NCBI GenBank assembly: GCA_049289295.1
Contig: JBATLL010000041.1
Coordinates: 310,001 to 374,000, forward strand
Length of the DNA stretch: 64,000 nt
Direction: 5' to 3'
Source of the DNA: BOKV01 sp049289295
GTDB taxonomy: Bacteria > Pseudomonadota > Alphaproteobacteria > Rhizobiales > Rhizobiaceae
Shown here: piece by piece, positions 53,116-61,291 of the stretch
Numbering within the stretch: the first letter of the stretch is position 1
How the letters are laid out: every line of letters starts with the position of its first letter
Notes under the pieces: generated by a model
The model's database searches: none
What the model saw: the letters and a program-made list of their open reading frames with translations, nothing else
Told to the model about the DNA's origin: nothing
Made by a program: the position numbers and the translations under genes

Positions 53116-55311
53116 TCAGCTGATGATGAAATCGTCGGCGTGCAGATCCGTGAGCGCCAGGCCCTCAAGCAGGATCGTGCCATTGTCGAGCGTGATGAGG
53201 ACGCCTTCAGCCGTATCACTCATTGCTGCAATGAGGTCGCCATAGGATGCGATGCCATGGTCACCCTGCAGCCAGATGCGGTCGGTGCGCGTTACACCAG
53301 CCCAGAAGTCGGTGATGGTGTCGTTGCCGAAATTGCCGTCAAAGACGAACACGTCGGCACCAGCGCCACCCGTCAGGGTATCATCTCCTGCTTCGCCCAG
53401 GATGTAATCATTCCCGCCTGCACCGTTGATCGTGTCGCTGCCGTCGCCACCGACAAGCCGGTTGACGCCATTGTCGCCGATGATCGTGTCATCATGGCTT
53501 GAGCCATAGACATATTCGATGCCGACATAGGTGTCGCCAAGTGCCTCACCGGCAAAGCCGACGCCGGAAAGGTCAACACCAACGCCTGCAGCGGCGTAGG
53601 AATAGTCAGCAGCGTCGCGATCGCCAGCACCGCCATCGAGCAGGTCGGCACCCTGGCCACCAACAAGAATGTCATTGCCGCCACCGCCATGCAGTTCATC
53701 ATCGCCATCGCCGCCAACCAGGCGGTTTACCGCGGAATTGCCGGTCAGCACGTCATCGTGGCTGGAGCCGTAGATGTATTCGATGCGGGTCAGCGTATCG
53801 CCTTGCGCGTCTCCACCCGAGCCAATGCCGGTTTCCAGATTGACGGTCACGCCAGCAGAAGAAGTGGAGTAATCCGCCACGTCGCCGGAACCCGTTCCGC
53901 CATCGAGGAAGTCAGCGCCTGCGCCGCCTATCAGTACATCGTTGCCGGCACCACCACGGATCTTGTCATCACCGTCGCGTCCGTCGATGCGGTTGTCGCC
54001 ATTGTCGCCGGTCAGCGTGTCATTGAAGAGCGAGCCGTAGAGGTTCTCGACGCCGTAGAACGTGTCACCATGCGCGTCACCGCCCAGGCCAACATTCTGT
54101 TCCAGGTTTGCCGTGACGCCTTCATCCGACCATTCATAGTCGGCTGCATCTATGCCGTCGCCGCCAATCAGGACGTCCGCACCGCGTCCGCCGATCAGGA
54201 TATCGTCACCGCCCATGCCTTCGAGAATGTCGTCGCCAAGGCGTCCCACAATGCGGTTTACCTTGTCGTCACCGACGAGGTGATCGTCATGCATGGAGCC
54301 ATAAATGTACTCGATGTTGAGGAATGTATCGCCCTGGGCATCGCCGCCGCTGCCGGAACCGGTCGTCAGGTTGACTGTGACACCAACGGTGGAATCGACA
54401 TAGTCAACCGCGTCATTGTCACCAGCACCGCCGTCAAGTTCGTCTGCACCGGCACCGCCGGCCAGAACGTCCTTGCCTTCGCCGCCCTTGAGCTTGTCGT
54501 TGCCATCTTCGCCGAACAGGTCGTCATCGCCCAGTCCACCGATAATCGTGTCATCGCCAGCGCCACCATGGGCGAGGTCATTGCCGTCGCCGCCGTCGAT
54601 CTGGTCGTTGCCGTCGCCGCCATTGAGGCTGTCATCGCCTTCGTCGCCGGACAGTTTGTCATCGCCGTCGCCACCAATGACGGTGTCCGCGCCGTTGCCA
54701 CCGGAAATCGTATCATCACCGGTACCGCCATCGAGCCAGTCGTCACCATCGCGGCCTTCGATCTCGTCATTGCCAGCGCGACCTTCGAGGCGATTGTCCT
54801 TTGCATCACCCGTAAGACGATCGTCGTTCAGGCCGCCGATGATATTCTCAATCCCGGTATAGGTGTTCTTGTACTGGTCGGTTCCGGTGTTCAGGTCGAC
54901 ATAGAAGGCGAACTTTTCAACTTCGGACCCCTCGATCTGGTAGGTGTCGATACCCTCACCACCATCGAACCGGTCGCCATTGCCGTTGTCGTATCCAGCC
55001 ATCAGCGTGTCATTGCCAGCGCCGCCAGAAAGAGTGTCTTCGCCGCGTCCGCCATCCAGGATGTCGTCGCCGTCGCCGCCCTCGATCGTATCGTTGCCAT
55101 TGTCGCCATAAAGATGATCGTCGCCATCTTCGCCGTAAATCATGTCGTCATGATTGCCGCCTCTGACGGTGTCGTTGCCGGCGCCCGCCCAGATCCGGTC
55201 ATCGCCATTGTTGCCGTTGAGCGTATCATCACCGTCGTAGCCGTAGATGCTGTCATCACGGTTCGAGCCGTTGAGAGTGTCATCGGAATTTGTGCCGCGC
55301 CGCGTTGCCAT
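53116..55311 (-). CDS. RTX/hemolysin-type calcium-binding repeat protein
   Basis: 731 residues, strongly acidic, made almost wholly of GGxGxDxLx nonapeptides (for example GGDGDDILDGG, GGAGNDTLMAG) that bind calcium in a parallel beta-roll. Larger units of about 89 residues, each with a GVTVNLETG strand and an IEYIYGSSHDD segment, repeat four times plus one early diverged copy. There is no N-terminal signal; the C-terminus (GNDTITDFWAGVTRTDRIWL and an end DDFIIS) is the type I secretion pattern. No enzyme domain is seen, so an adhesin or matrix protein is likely. ATG 55311 has GGGGGAA upstream. No T1SS genes are in the window. Confidence 0.88.
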   Translation of the reverse strand: MATRRGTNSDDTLNGSNRDDSIYGYDGDDTLNGNNGDDRIWAGAGNDTVRGGNHDDMIYGEDGDDHLYGDNGNDTIEGGDGDDILDGGRGEDTLSGGAGNDTLMAGYDNGNGDRFDGGEGIDTYQIEGSEVEKFAFYVDLNTGTDQYKNTYTGIENIIGGLNDDRLTGDAKDNRLEGRAGNDEIEGRDGDDWLDGGTGDDTISGGNGADTVIGGDGDDKLSGDEGDDSLNGGDGNDQIDGGDGNDLAHGGAGDDTIIGGLGDDDLFGEDGNDKLKGGEGKDVLAGGAGADELDGGAGDNDAVDYVDSTVGVTVNLTTGSGSGGDAQGDTFLNIEYIYGSMHDDHLVGDDKVNRIVGRLGDDILEGMGGDDILIGGRGADVLIGGDGIDAADYEWSDEGVTANLEQNVGLGGDAHGDTFYGVENLYGSLFNDTLTGDNGDNRIDGRDGDDKIRGGAGNDVLIGGAGADFLDGGTGSGDVADYSTSSAGVTVNLETGIGSGGDAQGDTLTRIEYIYGSSHDDVLTGNSAVNRLVGGDGDDELHGGGGNDILVGGQGADLLDGGAGDRDAADYSYAAAGVGVDLSGVGFAGEALGDTYVGIEYVYGSSHDDTIIGDNGVNRLVGGDGSDTINGAGGNDYILGEAGDDTLTGGAGADVFVFDGNFGNDTITDFWAGVTRTDRIWLQGDHGIASYGDLIAAMSDTAEGVLITLDNGTILLEGLALTDLHADDFIIS
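53568..54400 (-). repeat. four long-period (about 267 nt/89 aa) super-repeats inside the RTX gene
   Basis: The GVTVNL-type strand recurs near 54380, 54113, 53850 and 53580, spacings of about 263-270 nt, each followed by GGDAxGDT, IEYIYGSxxxD and several RTX nonamers. A diverged fifth copy lies near 54900. This is internal duplication of the coding sequence, not a DNA repeat outside genes. Confidence 0.75.
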
Positions 55312-55486
55312 GGAATTCCCCCAGAAAATGTACTTCGCGATAATCGGTTCTATCTTCAACCAATTATGCCACTCATGAGGGAATTGGCAGTTAACACACT
55401 GTAATTATTACAAAAATAGGATTTAATGGTATGCGGGAAATATATTTGAGAGAAACTATTTTCAGAAAATTTTATCGTCTTGAAAT

Positions 55487-55516
55487 GGAAAAGGCGGAAC
55501 TGTGTCCGCCTTTTCC
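55487..55516 (-). terminator. hairpin terminator after the tadD-like gene
   Basis: GGAAAAGGCGGA (55487-55498) pairs perfectly with TCCGCCTTTTCC (55505-55516), loop of 6. It is 11 nt after the minus-strand stop at 55528; the stem's own U-rich arm gives a partial T-run. The following 55317-55480 is AT-rich promoter-like DNA for the RTX gene and contains the palindrome GTAATTATTAC (55401-55411). Confidence 0.75.
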
Positions 55517-55527
55517 TGCAGTCCAGT

Positions 55528-56073
55528 TCAGGAGCTGCGAACCTTGTCGAGCAGGTGCAGGTTGCCCTGAACCTCTTCCAGGGTGGGGTCGACTGTCTGC
55601 GCCCGGTTGAGGTAGGCCGATGCCTTCTTGTAGTCCCCGCGCAGCAGATAGGAATATCCCTGGTTGTTGAGAACCTTGGCGTCGTTGCCCTTGAGCTTTG
55701 CCAGTTGCAGGTAGGCCCTGTCCGAAAAATCGAAACGGCCAAGCTGGTCATAGGAAGCAGCCAGACCGAGCCATGCCGCCGCATTGTCTGCACGCACTTC
55801 AACCGCCTGTCGGAAGTATTTTTCCGAAAGGCCATAATTGGCTTCGCGGAAGCTTTCCTTGCCTAGCTCAAGCAGCCTTGCGGACTGGTCGCCCTTGAGG
55901 CTCACCTGGTTCGACCAGGGAGATGTCAATGGATCGGCGTCGGCAGCCCGGCCGGAAGCAGTGTTTGTAACGATCGTGTCGGGAGAATGCGTGGATGTCG
56001 CTGTGGTATTGCACCCTGCCAAAGGCAGCCCTGCAATGGCAACAAGCGCTACCGCCCTCATGAACCTGTTCAT
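55528..56073 (-). CDS. tadD: TPR lipoprotein, TadD-like pilus assembly protein
   Basis: 181 residues. The signal peptide ends in LPLAGC (lipobox). Three tetratricopeptide repeats follow: SFREANYGLSEKYFRQAVEV, AAWLGLAASYDQLGRFDFSDRAYLQ and VLNNQGYSYLLRGDYKKASAYLNRA. TadD lipoproteins aid outer-membrane secretin assembly for the Tad pilus. It is separated from tadC by 119 nt, so it may have its own promoter. Confidence 0.82.
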   Translation of the reverse strand: MNRFMRAVALVAIAGLPLAGCNTTATSTHSPDTIVTNTASGRAADADPLTSPWSNQVSLKGDQSARLLELGKESFREANYGLSEKYFRQAVEVRADNAAAWLGLAASYDQLGRFDFSDRAYLQLAKLKGNDAKVLNNQGYSYLLRGDYKKASAYLNRAQTVDPTLEEVQGNLHLLDKVRSS

Positions 56074-56192
56074 TTGCGTCCCCGTAGGTTTGTTCTTTTT
56101 ATGGAGACGACTATGCCCGACAAAGCTTAATATGCGTTGTGAGTGACTGGTGCAATTTTACGCAATGGCAAAATTAGCGTTAAGTCGCGAGG

Positions 56193-57146
56193 TTACGAAT
56201 TCATGAGCCTGATGGCCGTTGGCAGCACCGCCACGCCAATGACGATGGGCAGGATGAAGGCTGTGACGGGAATGGACAGTTTGGCGGGCAGGGCATAGGC
56301 CTTCTCTTCCGCCATCATCATGCGCTTGTGGCGCATTTCATCACTGTAGACCCGCAGCGCGTCGGCAACCGAAGTGCCGAGTTCCTTGGACTGCTGGATC
56401 ATGGTCGCAAAACCCTGAACCTCTTCCAGACCCAGGCGTTCGCCAAAGGCACGCAGCGCCTGATCAAGCGGACGCCCGGCGCGCACTTCCAGCGATGCAA
56501 GCGCGAGCTGGCGCGAAAGGGTAGGGTAGGTCTTTTCGACCTCCCTTGCGATGCGTTCGATGGAGGCTTCCATTGTCAGGCCGGCTTCGGAAGCGACAAT
56601 CATCAGGTCCATTACATCTGGAAAACCGGAGCGGTTTTCAGACTGAAGCTTCTTGGCCTGGCTGTTGACGTAGAAGTTCGGCAGGAAGTAACCCATCAGG
56701 GCAAGCCACAGGACGAGGACGACCTTGTTTGTCGAACTCATGTCGGGAAAGACGGTGAAGTCCAGCGCGAGGCCGCACAGGGCAAGTGCCAGTGACAGGC
56801 CAACCCTGGAGGCCATGAAATAGCCAAGCGCATTGGGATTGAGAAATCCCGCCTGAATGAGCTGCATCTGCATGCGGCGCATGCTTTTGGGATCGTTGCT
56901 GGCATAGAAATCATTCGTCTTCTTGCCGAGCTTGCGCGCTGCGCTCTTTGCGCCCTTCGCCTCGACCGAACCCTGCTCGCCAGTGCGTGGCGTCTTGTGA
57001 TGAATGTCCAGACGCTTGCGCACGCCGGTGCGGGACTTGTTCTCGCTACGCGCCTGCGTGAAGTAGAAGAGCAGCCCGAACACGACCAGCGAGCCGAAGA
57101 TGCTGGCAAAGAATATCGGATTGAAGGCAGAAACGAGTTCACTCAT
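56193..57146 (-). CDS. tadC: Tad pilus inner-membrane platform protein TadC
   Basis: 317 residues of the type II secretion F fold. One N-terminal helix, a basic linker, then membrane helices including VLVLWLALMGYFLPNFYVN, and the F-domain FPDVMDLMIVASEAGLTMEASIERIA with EEVQGFATMIQQSKELGTSVADALRVYS. It pairs with TadB as the platform for pilus polymerisation. It starts 3 nt after the tadB stop. Confidence 0.92.
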   Translation of the reverse strand: MSELVSAFNPIFFASIFGSLVVFGLLFYFTQARSENKSRTGVRKRLDIHHKTPRTGEQGSVEAKGAKSAARKLGKKTNDFYASNDPKSMRRMQMQLIQAGFLNPNALGYFMASRVGLSLALALCGLALDFTVFPDMSSTNKVVLVLWLALMGYFLPNFYVNSQAKKLQSENRSGFPDVMDLMIVASEAGLTMEASIERIAREVEKTYPTLSRQLALASLEVRAGRPLDQALRAFGERLGLEEVQGFATMIQQSKELGTSVADALRVYSDEMRHKRMMMAEEKAYALPAKLSIPVTAFILPIVIGVAVLPTAIRLMNS

Positions 57147-57149
57147 GAT

Positions 57150-58133
57150 CTAGACCTTGAAGCTTACCATTTTCATGATCAGCAGATTGCCCATCACGAG
57201 CCAGAAGAGCAGACCGCCAAACAGATAGTAGGTCTGGCTGTATTCCCATATGCCGCCATAATAGTCGGGGATGAGGATCAGCAGGACGATGAAAAGGATC
57301 ACAGGCATGGCGGTGAGGAAGGCGGCAGACATGCGGCCTTCAGCGGAAATGGCGCGCACCTTGGCCTTCATCTTCAGGCGTTCACGCACCACCTTGGAAA
57401 GGCTTTCCAGGATCTCGCGCAGATTGCCGCCGGTGGTCGACTGGATCGACACGGCCGATACGAGAAGCGGCAGGTCGGGATGGCCGACACGGTCATACAT
57501 GTTCATGAGGCCGGTCACCAGGTCCGAGCCGTAGGTCACCTCATCGGCGACCATGCCGAATTCAGAGCCGATCGGGTCCTGCATTTCACGCGCCACCATC
57601 GAAATGGCAACGGGGACAGGGTGGCCGGCTTTCAGGCTTCGGGTGATCAGATCGATCGATTCCGGCAGCTGTCGGCCGAACTTGTTCATTTTCCGCGACC
57701 GGCGGAACTTCAGGTACATCACCGGGATGAGCAGCCAGATGAATGGCAGGGTGATCATGGTCGTGAGAATGGAAAGGGTGAGGAAGAGAACGATAAGCGT
57801 GCCAAAGGTAGCCGAAATCGCCCAGATTCCCAGCGCCTTTGGAATTCCGACGGTAATGCCTGCCTGAACGAGCAGGCGATTGAGCCATTTGACCGGCAAG
57901 ACGAGATTGCCCTCCTCATCCATGCCGCGCTCCTTGCGCAACTGGATCAGGATCTGCTTCTGGCTGACCTTGTTGTCTTCCGATGCACTCATGCGCCGGT
58001 TGATGCGCTTGCGGTTGTCGGAAGTGGTGGCGAACAGGATATAGCCCGCCTCGACGAACAGGATCGCCGATACGACCGCCGAGAAATAGAATAGATGGAT
58101 CGGTCCCAGTTCCATGCCGCCAAACAAGCTCAT
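57150..58133 (-). CDS. tadB: Tad pilus inner-membrane platform protein TadB
   Basis: 327 residues, with T2SSF domain QLPESIDLITRSLKAGHPVPVAISMVAREM and LVSAVSIQSTTGGNLREILESLSKVVRER, and membrane helices at both ends. The start overlaps the cpaF stop (ATGA at 58130-58133), the usual cpaF-tadB-tadC order. Confidence 0.93.
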   Translation of the reverse strand: MSLFGGMELGPIHLFYFSAVVSAILFVEAGYILFATTSDNRKRINRRMSASEDNKVSQKQILIQLRKERGMDEEGNLVLPVKWLNRLLVQAGITVGIPKALGIWAISATFGTLIVLFLTLSILTTMITLPFIWLLIPVMYLKFRRSRKMNKFGRQLPESIDLITRSLKAGHPVPVAISMVAREMQDPIGSEFGMVADEVTYGSDLVTGLMNMYDRVGHPDLPLLVSAVSIQSTTGGNLREILESLSKVVRERLKMKAKVRAISAEGRMSAAFLTAMPVILFIVLLILIPDYYGGIWEYSQTYYLFGGLLFWLVMGNLLIMKMVSFKV

Positions 58134-59617
58134 TTGAGTTCGATCCCCGGTTCGAAGACGTCGCCCGGGATGCGGATGCCCATTGCCACGAGATGTTCCA
58201 GGAAGCGCGGACGAACGCCGGTGGCCTCGAAATGGCCGATGATCTCGCCATTGGGGCCTGTCGCGGTCCGCTTGTACTTGAAGATTTCCTGCATCTGGAT
58301 GACGTCGCCTTCCATGCCGGTAACTTCAGCAATCGAGGTCACCTTTCTCTGGCCATCGGCGAGGCGGGTGAGCTGGACAATCAGATGGATCGCGCCTGAA
58401 ATCTGGCTACGGATCGACTGGACCGTCATCGGCATGCCGGTCATGCCCAGCATCTGCTCGAGACGGGAAATGGCATCGCGGGGCGTGTTGGCGTGAATAG
58501 TCGCCATCGAGCCTTCATGGCCGGTGTTCATTGCCTGGAGCATGTCGAAGGCTTCCTCGCCACGACACTCGCCGAGGATTACCCGGTCCGGACGCATGCG
58601 AAGCGCGTTCTTGACGAGATCGCGCTGCTTGATCTCACCGGTGCCCTCATTGTTGGCCGGGCGTGTTTCCATGCGTCCGACATGCGGAATCTGCAGGGCC
58701 AGTTCGGCCGCGTCCTCGATGGTGATGACGCGTTCCTTCGGACTGATGAAGGCCGACAGCGCGTTCAGCATCGTCGTCTTGCCGGTACCGGTACCGCCGG
58801 AAATGATGGTGGTCATGCGGGCGGATACAGCGTGCTTGAGGACCATCGCCATCTGGGGGGCGATTGCGTTGAATTCGACGAGCTTGTCGAGGCTCAGCTT
58901 GTTCTTGGAAAATTTGCGGATCGAGACGAGCGGACCGTCGATGGCAATCGGGCGGATGGCTGCGTTGAAACGCGATCCGTCGGCCATGCGCGCATCGCAC
59001 ATCGGATTTGATTCATCGATACGCCTGCCCACGGCGGCAACGATCTTGTTGACGATGCGCAGCAGGTGCGCCTCATCCTTGAACGGAATGACGACGGGCT
59101 GGAGAACGCCCCTGATTTCGGCATAGCAATTGTTCGGGCCGTTGATGAGAATGTCCGAAATGTCGGGATTGCGCATCATCGGCTCAAGTGGACCAAGGCC
59201 GGTCATTTCGTCGACGAGGGTGCCGACAAATTGCTCGAGTTCGCTGTTGTTGAGAGCAAGGCGCTCCTTGGCGACATAGGCCGTCACGAAATTGTGGATC
59301 TCGCGCACGAGATGATCGCGCGGCAGTTTTTCCAGGGCTGCCAGGTTGAATTCCTCAAGCATCTTGCGATGCAGGGCGACCTTGGCTTCCAGGATCTTCT
59401 GGCGCGACGGCGATACGGCCTTCGCTTCGGCTGTTTGGACCGTGTTTGCGGAGGGAACCGGCGAAGCTGCGGGAGGCGCGGCTTCCATTTCCTCTACATC
59501 CGGCGCCAGGGCTGGAGCTTCCCCGACCTTTTCAATTGCGGGTGCGGCGGCAGCAGGCTCTTCGCCAAAGATATCGGCTTCGATCGTGGATGAATGAAGG
59601 GCGGAGAAACGGTTCAT
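58130..59617 (-). CDS. cpaF: Tad/Cpa secretion ATPase CpaF (TadA)
   Basis: 495 residues. A variable, Ala/Pro-rich N-terminus of about 70 residues leads to the ATPase: GPLEPMMRNPDISDILINGP, Walker A IISGGTGTGKTTMLNAL, the ITIEDAAEL Walker B region and RPDRVILGECRGEEAFDMLQAMNTGHEGSM (in parts). It drives pilus assembly at the inner membrane. Confidence 0.95.
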   Translation of the reverse strand: MNRFSALHSSTIEADIFGEEPAAAAPAIEKVGEAPALAPDVEEMEAAPPAASPVPSANTVQTAEAKAVSPSRQKILEAKVALHRKMLEEFNLAALEKLPRDHLVREIHNFVTAYVAKERLALNNSELEQFVGTLVDEMTGLGPLEPMMRNPDISDILINGPNNCYAEIRGVLQPVVIPFKDEAHLLRIVNKIVAAVGRRIDESNPMCDARMADGSRFNAAIRPIAIDGPLVSIRKFSKNKLSLDKLVEFNAIAPQMAMVLKHAVSARMTTIISGGTGTGKTTMLNALSAFISPKERVITIEDAAELALQIPHVGRMETRPANNEGTGEIKQRDLVKNALRMRPDRVILGECRGEEAFDMLQAMNTGHEGSMATIHANTPRDAISRLEQMLGMTGMPMTVQSIRSQISGAIHLIVQLTRLADGQRKVTSIAEVTGMEGDVIQMQEIFKYKRTATGPNGEIIGHFEATGVRPRFLEHLVAMGIRIPGDVFEPGIELK

Positions 59618-59630
59618 GTCTGCGCGCTCC

Positions 59631-60860
59631 TCAACCGGCCTTGCGATGGAAGAGATTACGGCCGATGCCGAGCAGTCCGCCCTTCTTCGTTTCCGCTACT
59701 GCTCCTTCACCGGCATCGGCGAGGATGACGCGTGAAAGGGCGGAAGTGACGTTGTTTTCAGGCTCGATGGTGCCAAGCGGCACGCCCTGGTCGACGGCGT
59801 CGCGCACGAGCCGGTAATTGTTGGGAATGCCGCCTGCAAAATAGGTGCCCAGCGCTTCTTCCACATCCTTCACGTTGAGGCCTGAAGCGTTGGTGCGGAA
59901 ATCCATGCGGTTGACGAGCACCTTGGCATTGACCTGCTTGCCGACCTTGTCCTCGACAACTTCAAGGAGCCTGCGGGCATGTCTGATCGAGGGAACCGTC
60001 ATGTCGGCAACGATGAACAGGCGGTTCGACCCCATGATGACCGTTTCGGTCCAGGGGAACCAGATGCGCGGAAGATCGATGACGACATAGTCGAAATAGG
60101 CGGAAACGAGATCGAGCAGGCGCACCACGAGGGCGGCCTTGAACGAGCGCATTTCGCTTGGCTGGTTTGGTGCGGCAATGACTGACAGGCCGCTGGTGTG
60201 GCGCGACAGCATGACGTCGAGCAGCTGACGGTCAAGGCGTTCTGGTGCATTTTCGATTTCGGAAATGTCGAAGCGCGGCTCGATGTCGAGATATTCCGCG
60301 CATGAACCATGCTGGAAGTTCAGGTCGACGACGCAAGTCGTGCGGCCGAGATTCTTGCCATAACGGTTCAGGATCTGTGCGGTTTCCAGCGCCATGGATG
60401 TGGTGCCGACACCGCCGGAAGCGGGCATGAAGGCAAGGAACTGCGGTTCGACTGCGGCTTCCTCGCCGGGCTTCTTCAGCGCATTGTTGCACGCACGCAC
60501 GAGATCGGATGTCTGGAGCGGCTTGATGAGGAAGTCGGCAACCTTCATCTGGATGAGAATGCGCGCGGCTGCCGGTGTGAAGTTCGATGTCACGACAATC
60601 ATGGCGCAATGCGCGCCGGCCATGCGCTTGATCTTCTGCAACTGTTCGAAGTCGGCGACTTTCGAGGAATCCATGTCGATGATCAGCGCGTTTGCGTTGA
60701 GATCGCGGATTTCGGCACCGACTTCCTGGATGTTCTTCTGGATAACGACCAGTTCCTGACCTTTGCCGGAAGGGATTGCTCCCTTCGCCATCGCCGCCAG
60801 GCCCGTATCGTCGGTTACCACAGCCAGTTTCTTTGTGGTGCTTTCCGGAGTGCTGCTCAT
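59631..60860 (-). CDS. cpaE: Tad pilus localisation protein CpaE (TadZ)
   Basis: 409 residues. An N-terminal receiver-like domain (residues 10-120) precedes a MinD/ParA-type ATPase domain. The P-loop reads MPASGGVGTTSMALETAQIL, lacking the usual signature Lys, which is common in CpaE/TadZ proteins. VVDLNFQHGSCAEYLDIEPRFD and YVVIDLPR follow. It positions the pilus machinery, often at a pole. Confidence 0.9.
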   Translation of the reverse strand: MSSTPESTTKKLAVVTDDTGLAAMAKGAIPSGKGQELVVIQKNIQEVGAEIRDLNANALIIDMDSSKVADFEQLQKIKRMAGAHCAMIVVTSNFTPAAARILIQMKVADFLIKPLQTSDLVRACNNALKKPGEEAAVEPQFLAFMPASGGVGTTSMALETAQILNRYGKNLGRTTCVVDLNFQHGSCAEYLDIEPRFDISEIENAPERLDRQLLDVMLSRHTSGLSVIAAPNQPSEMRSFKAALVVRLLDLVSAYFDYVVIDLPRIWFPWTETVIMGSNRLFIVADMTVPSIRHARRLLEVVEDKVGKQVNAKVLVNRMDFRTNASGLNVKDVEEALGTYFAGGIPNNYRLVRDAVDQGVPLGTIEPENNVTSALSRVILADAGEGAVAETKKGGLLGIGRNLFHRKAG

Positions 60861-60940
60861 TTTGTCCCTCTTGTCCCTGTACCCGAATGTGCGCTGCCTG
60901 CTTGACCTTTTCCGGTAAGCGGCTTGCGGCGGGATGCGGC

Positions 60941-61228
60941 CTAGTTGTTCGGCACGACGAGTTGAAGCGGCTGAACCTGCTGGGTCTCTGTCTTCTCGCC
61001 GTAAGCGCGGTACTTGCCGACAGCCGTGGTCTGACGCTGTCCGCTGGTGGGAATGTCCGTGTTGGTCGCGTAGGGCGGCCAGGGATCGATCACCTGGAGT
61101 GCATTGTTGTGCGCCTTGGTGTTGGCGGTATACGCCTCGACGAATTCATTGCGCTCAAGATATGACTGGCATCCGCCAAGTGTCAGCGCTGCGCCGATAA
61201 GGGCCAGCGTTCCGGTTTTCCTGTTCAT
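60941..61228 (-). CDS. small lipoprotein in the cpaD position
   Basis: 95 residues. Signal peptide MNRKTGTLALIGAALTLGGC (lipobox), then YLERNEFVEAYTANTKAHNNAL and VIDPWPPYATNTDIPTSG. It lies between cpaC and cpaE, where cpaD (about 200-230 aa) sits in many alphaproteobacteria, and could be a reduced CpaD or a separate pilotin-like lipoprotein. No family is recognised with confidence. Confidence 0.65.
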   Translation of the reverse strand: MNRKTGTLALIGAALTLGGCQSYLERNEFVEAYTANTKAHNNALQVIDPWPPYATNTDIPTSGQRQTTAVGKYRAYGEKTETQQVQPLQLVVPNN

Positions 61229-61291
61229 CTTTCCTCAGCCTTGCGGCTTCCCTGTTTGATCCGCATTTTCTGCGGTTATTTTCGTTGGCAA

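Noticed and set aside
53568..54950. Regularly spaced repeats that could be mistaken for a CRISPR array
   Set aside because: The repeats are in-frame RTX codons within a protein and have no unique spacers or cas genes.
53689..55404. 571-codon plus-strand open frame opposite the RTX gene
   Set aside because: A mirror of the repetitive GGxGxD codons; its Val/Ala/Ile-rich product has no domain, and the minus-strand RTX reading explains the sequence fully.
55401..55411. Palindrome GTAATTATTAC upstream of the RTX gene as an operator
   Set aside because: AT-rich stretches give such short palindromes by chance; no second copy was found nearby.
56997..58094. 365-codon plus-strand open frame opposite tadB/tadC
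   Set aside because: Antisense to two well-supported pilus genes; His/Asp-rich translation without any motif or ribosome-binding site.
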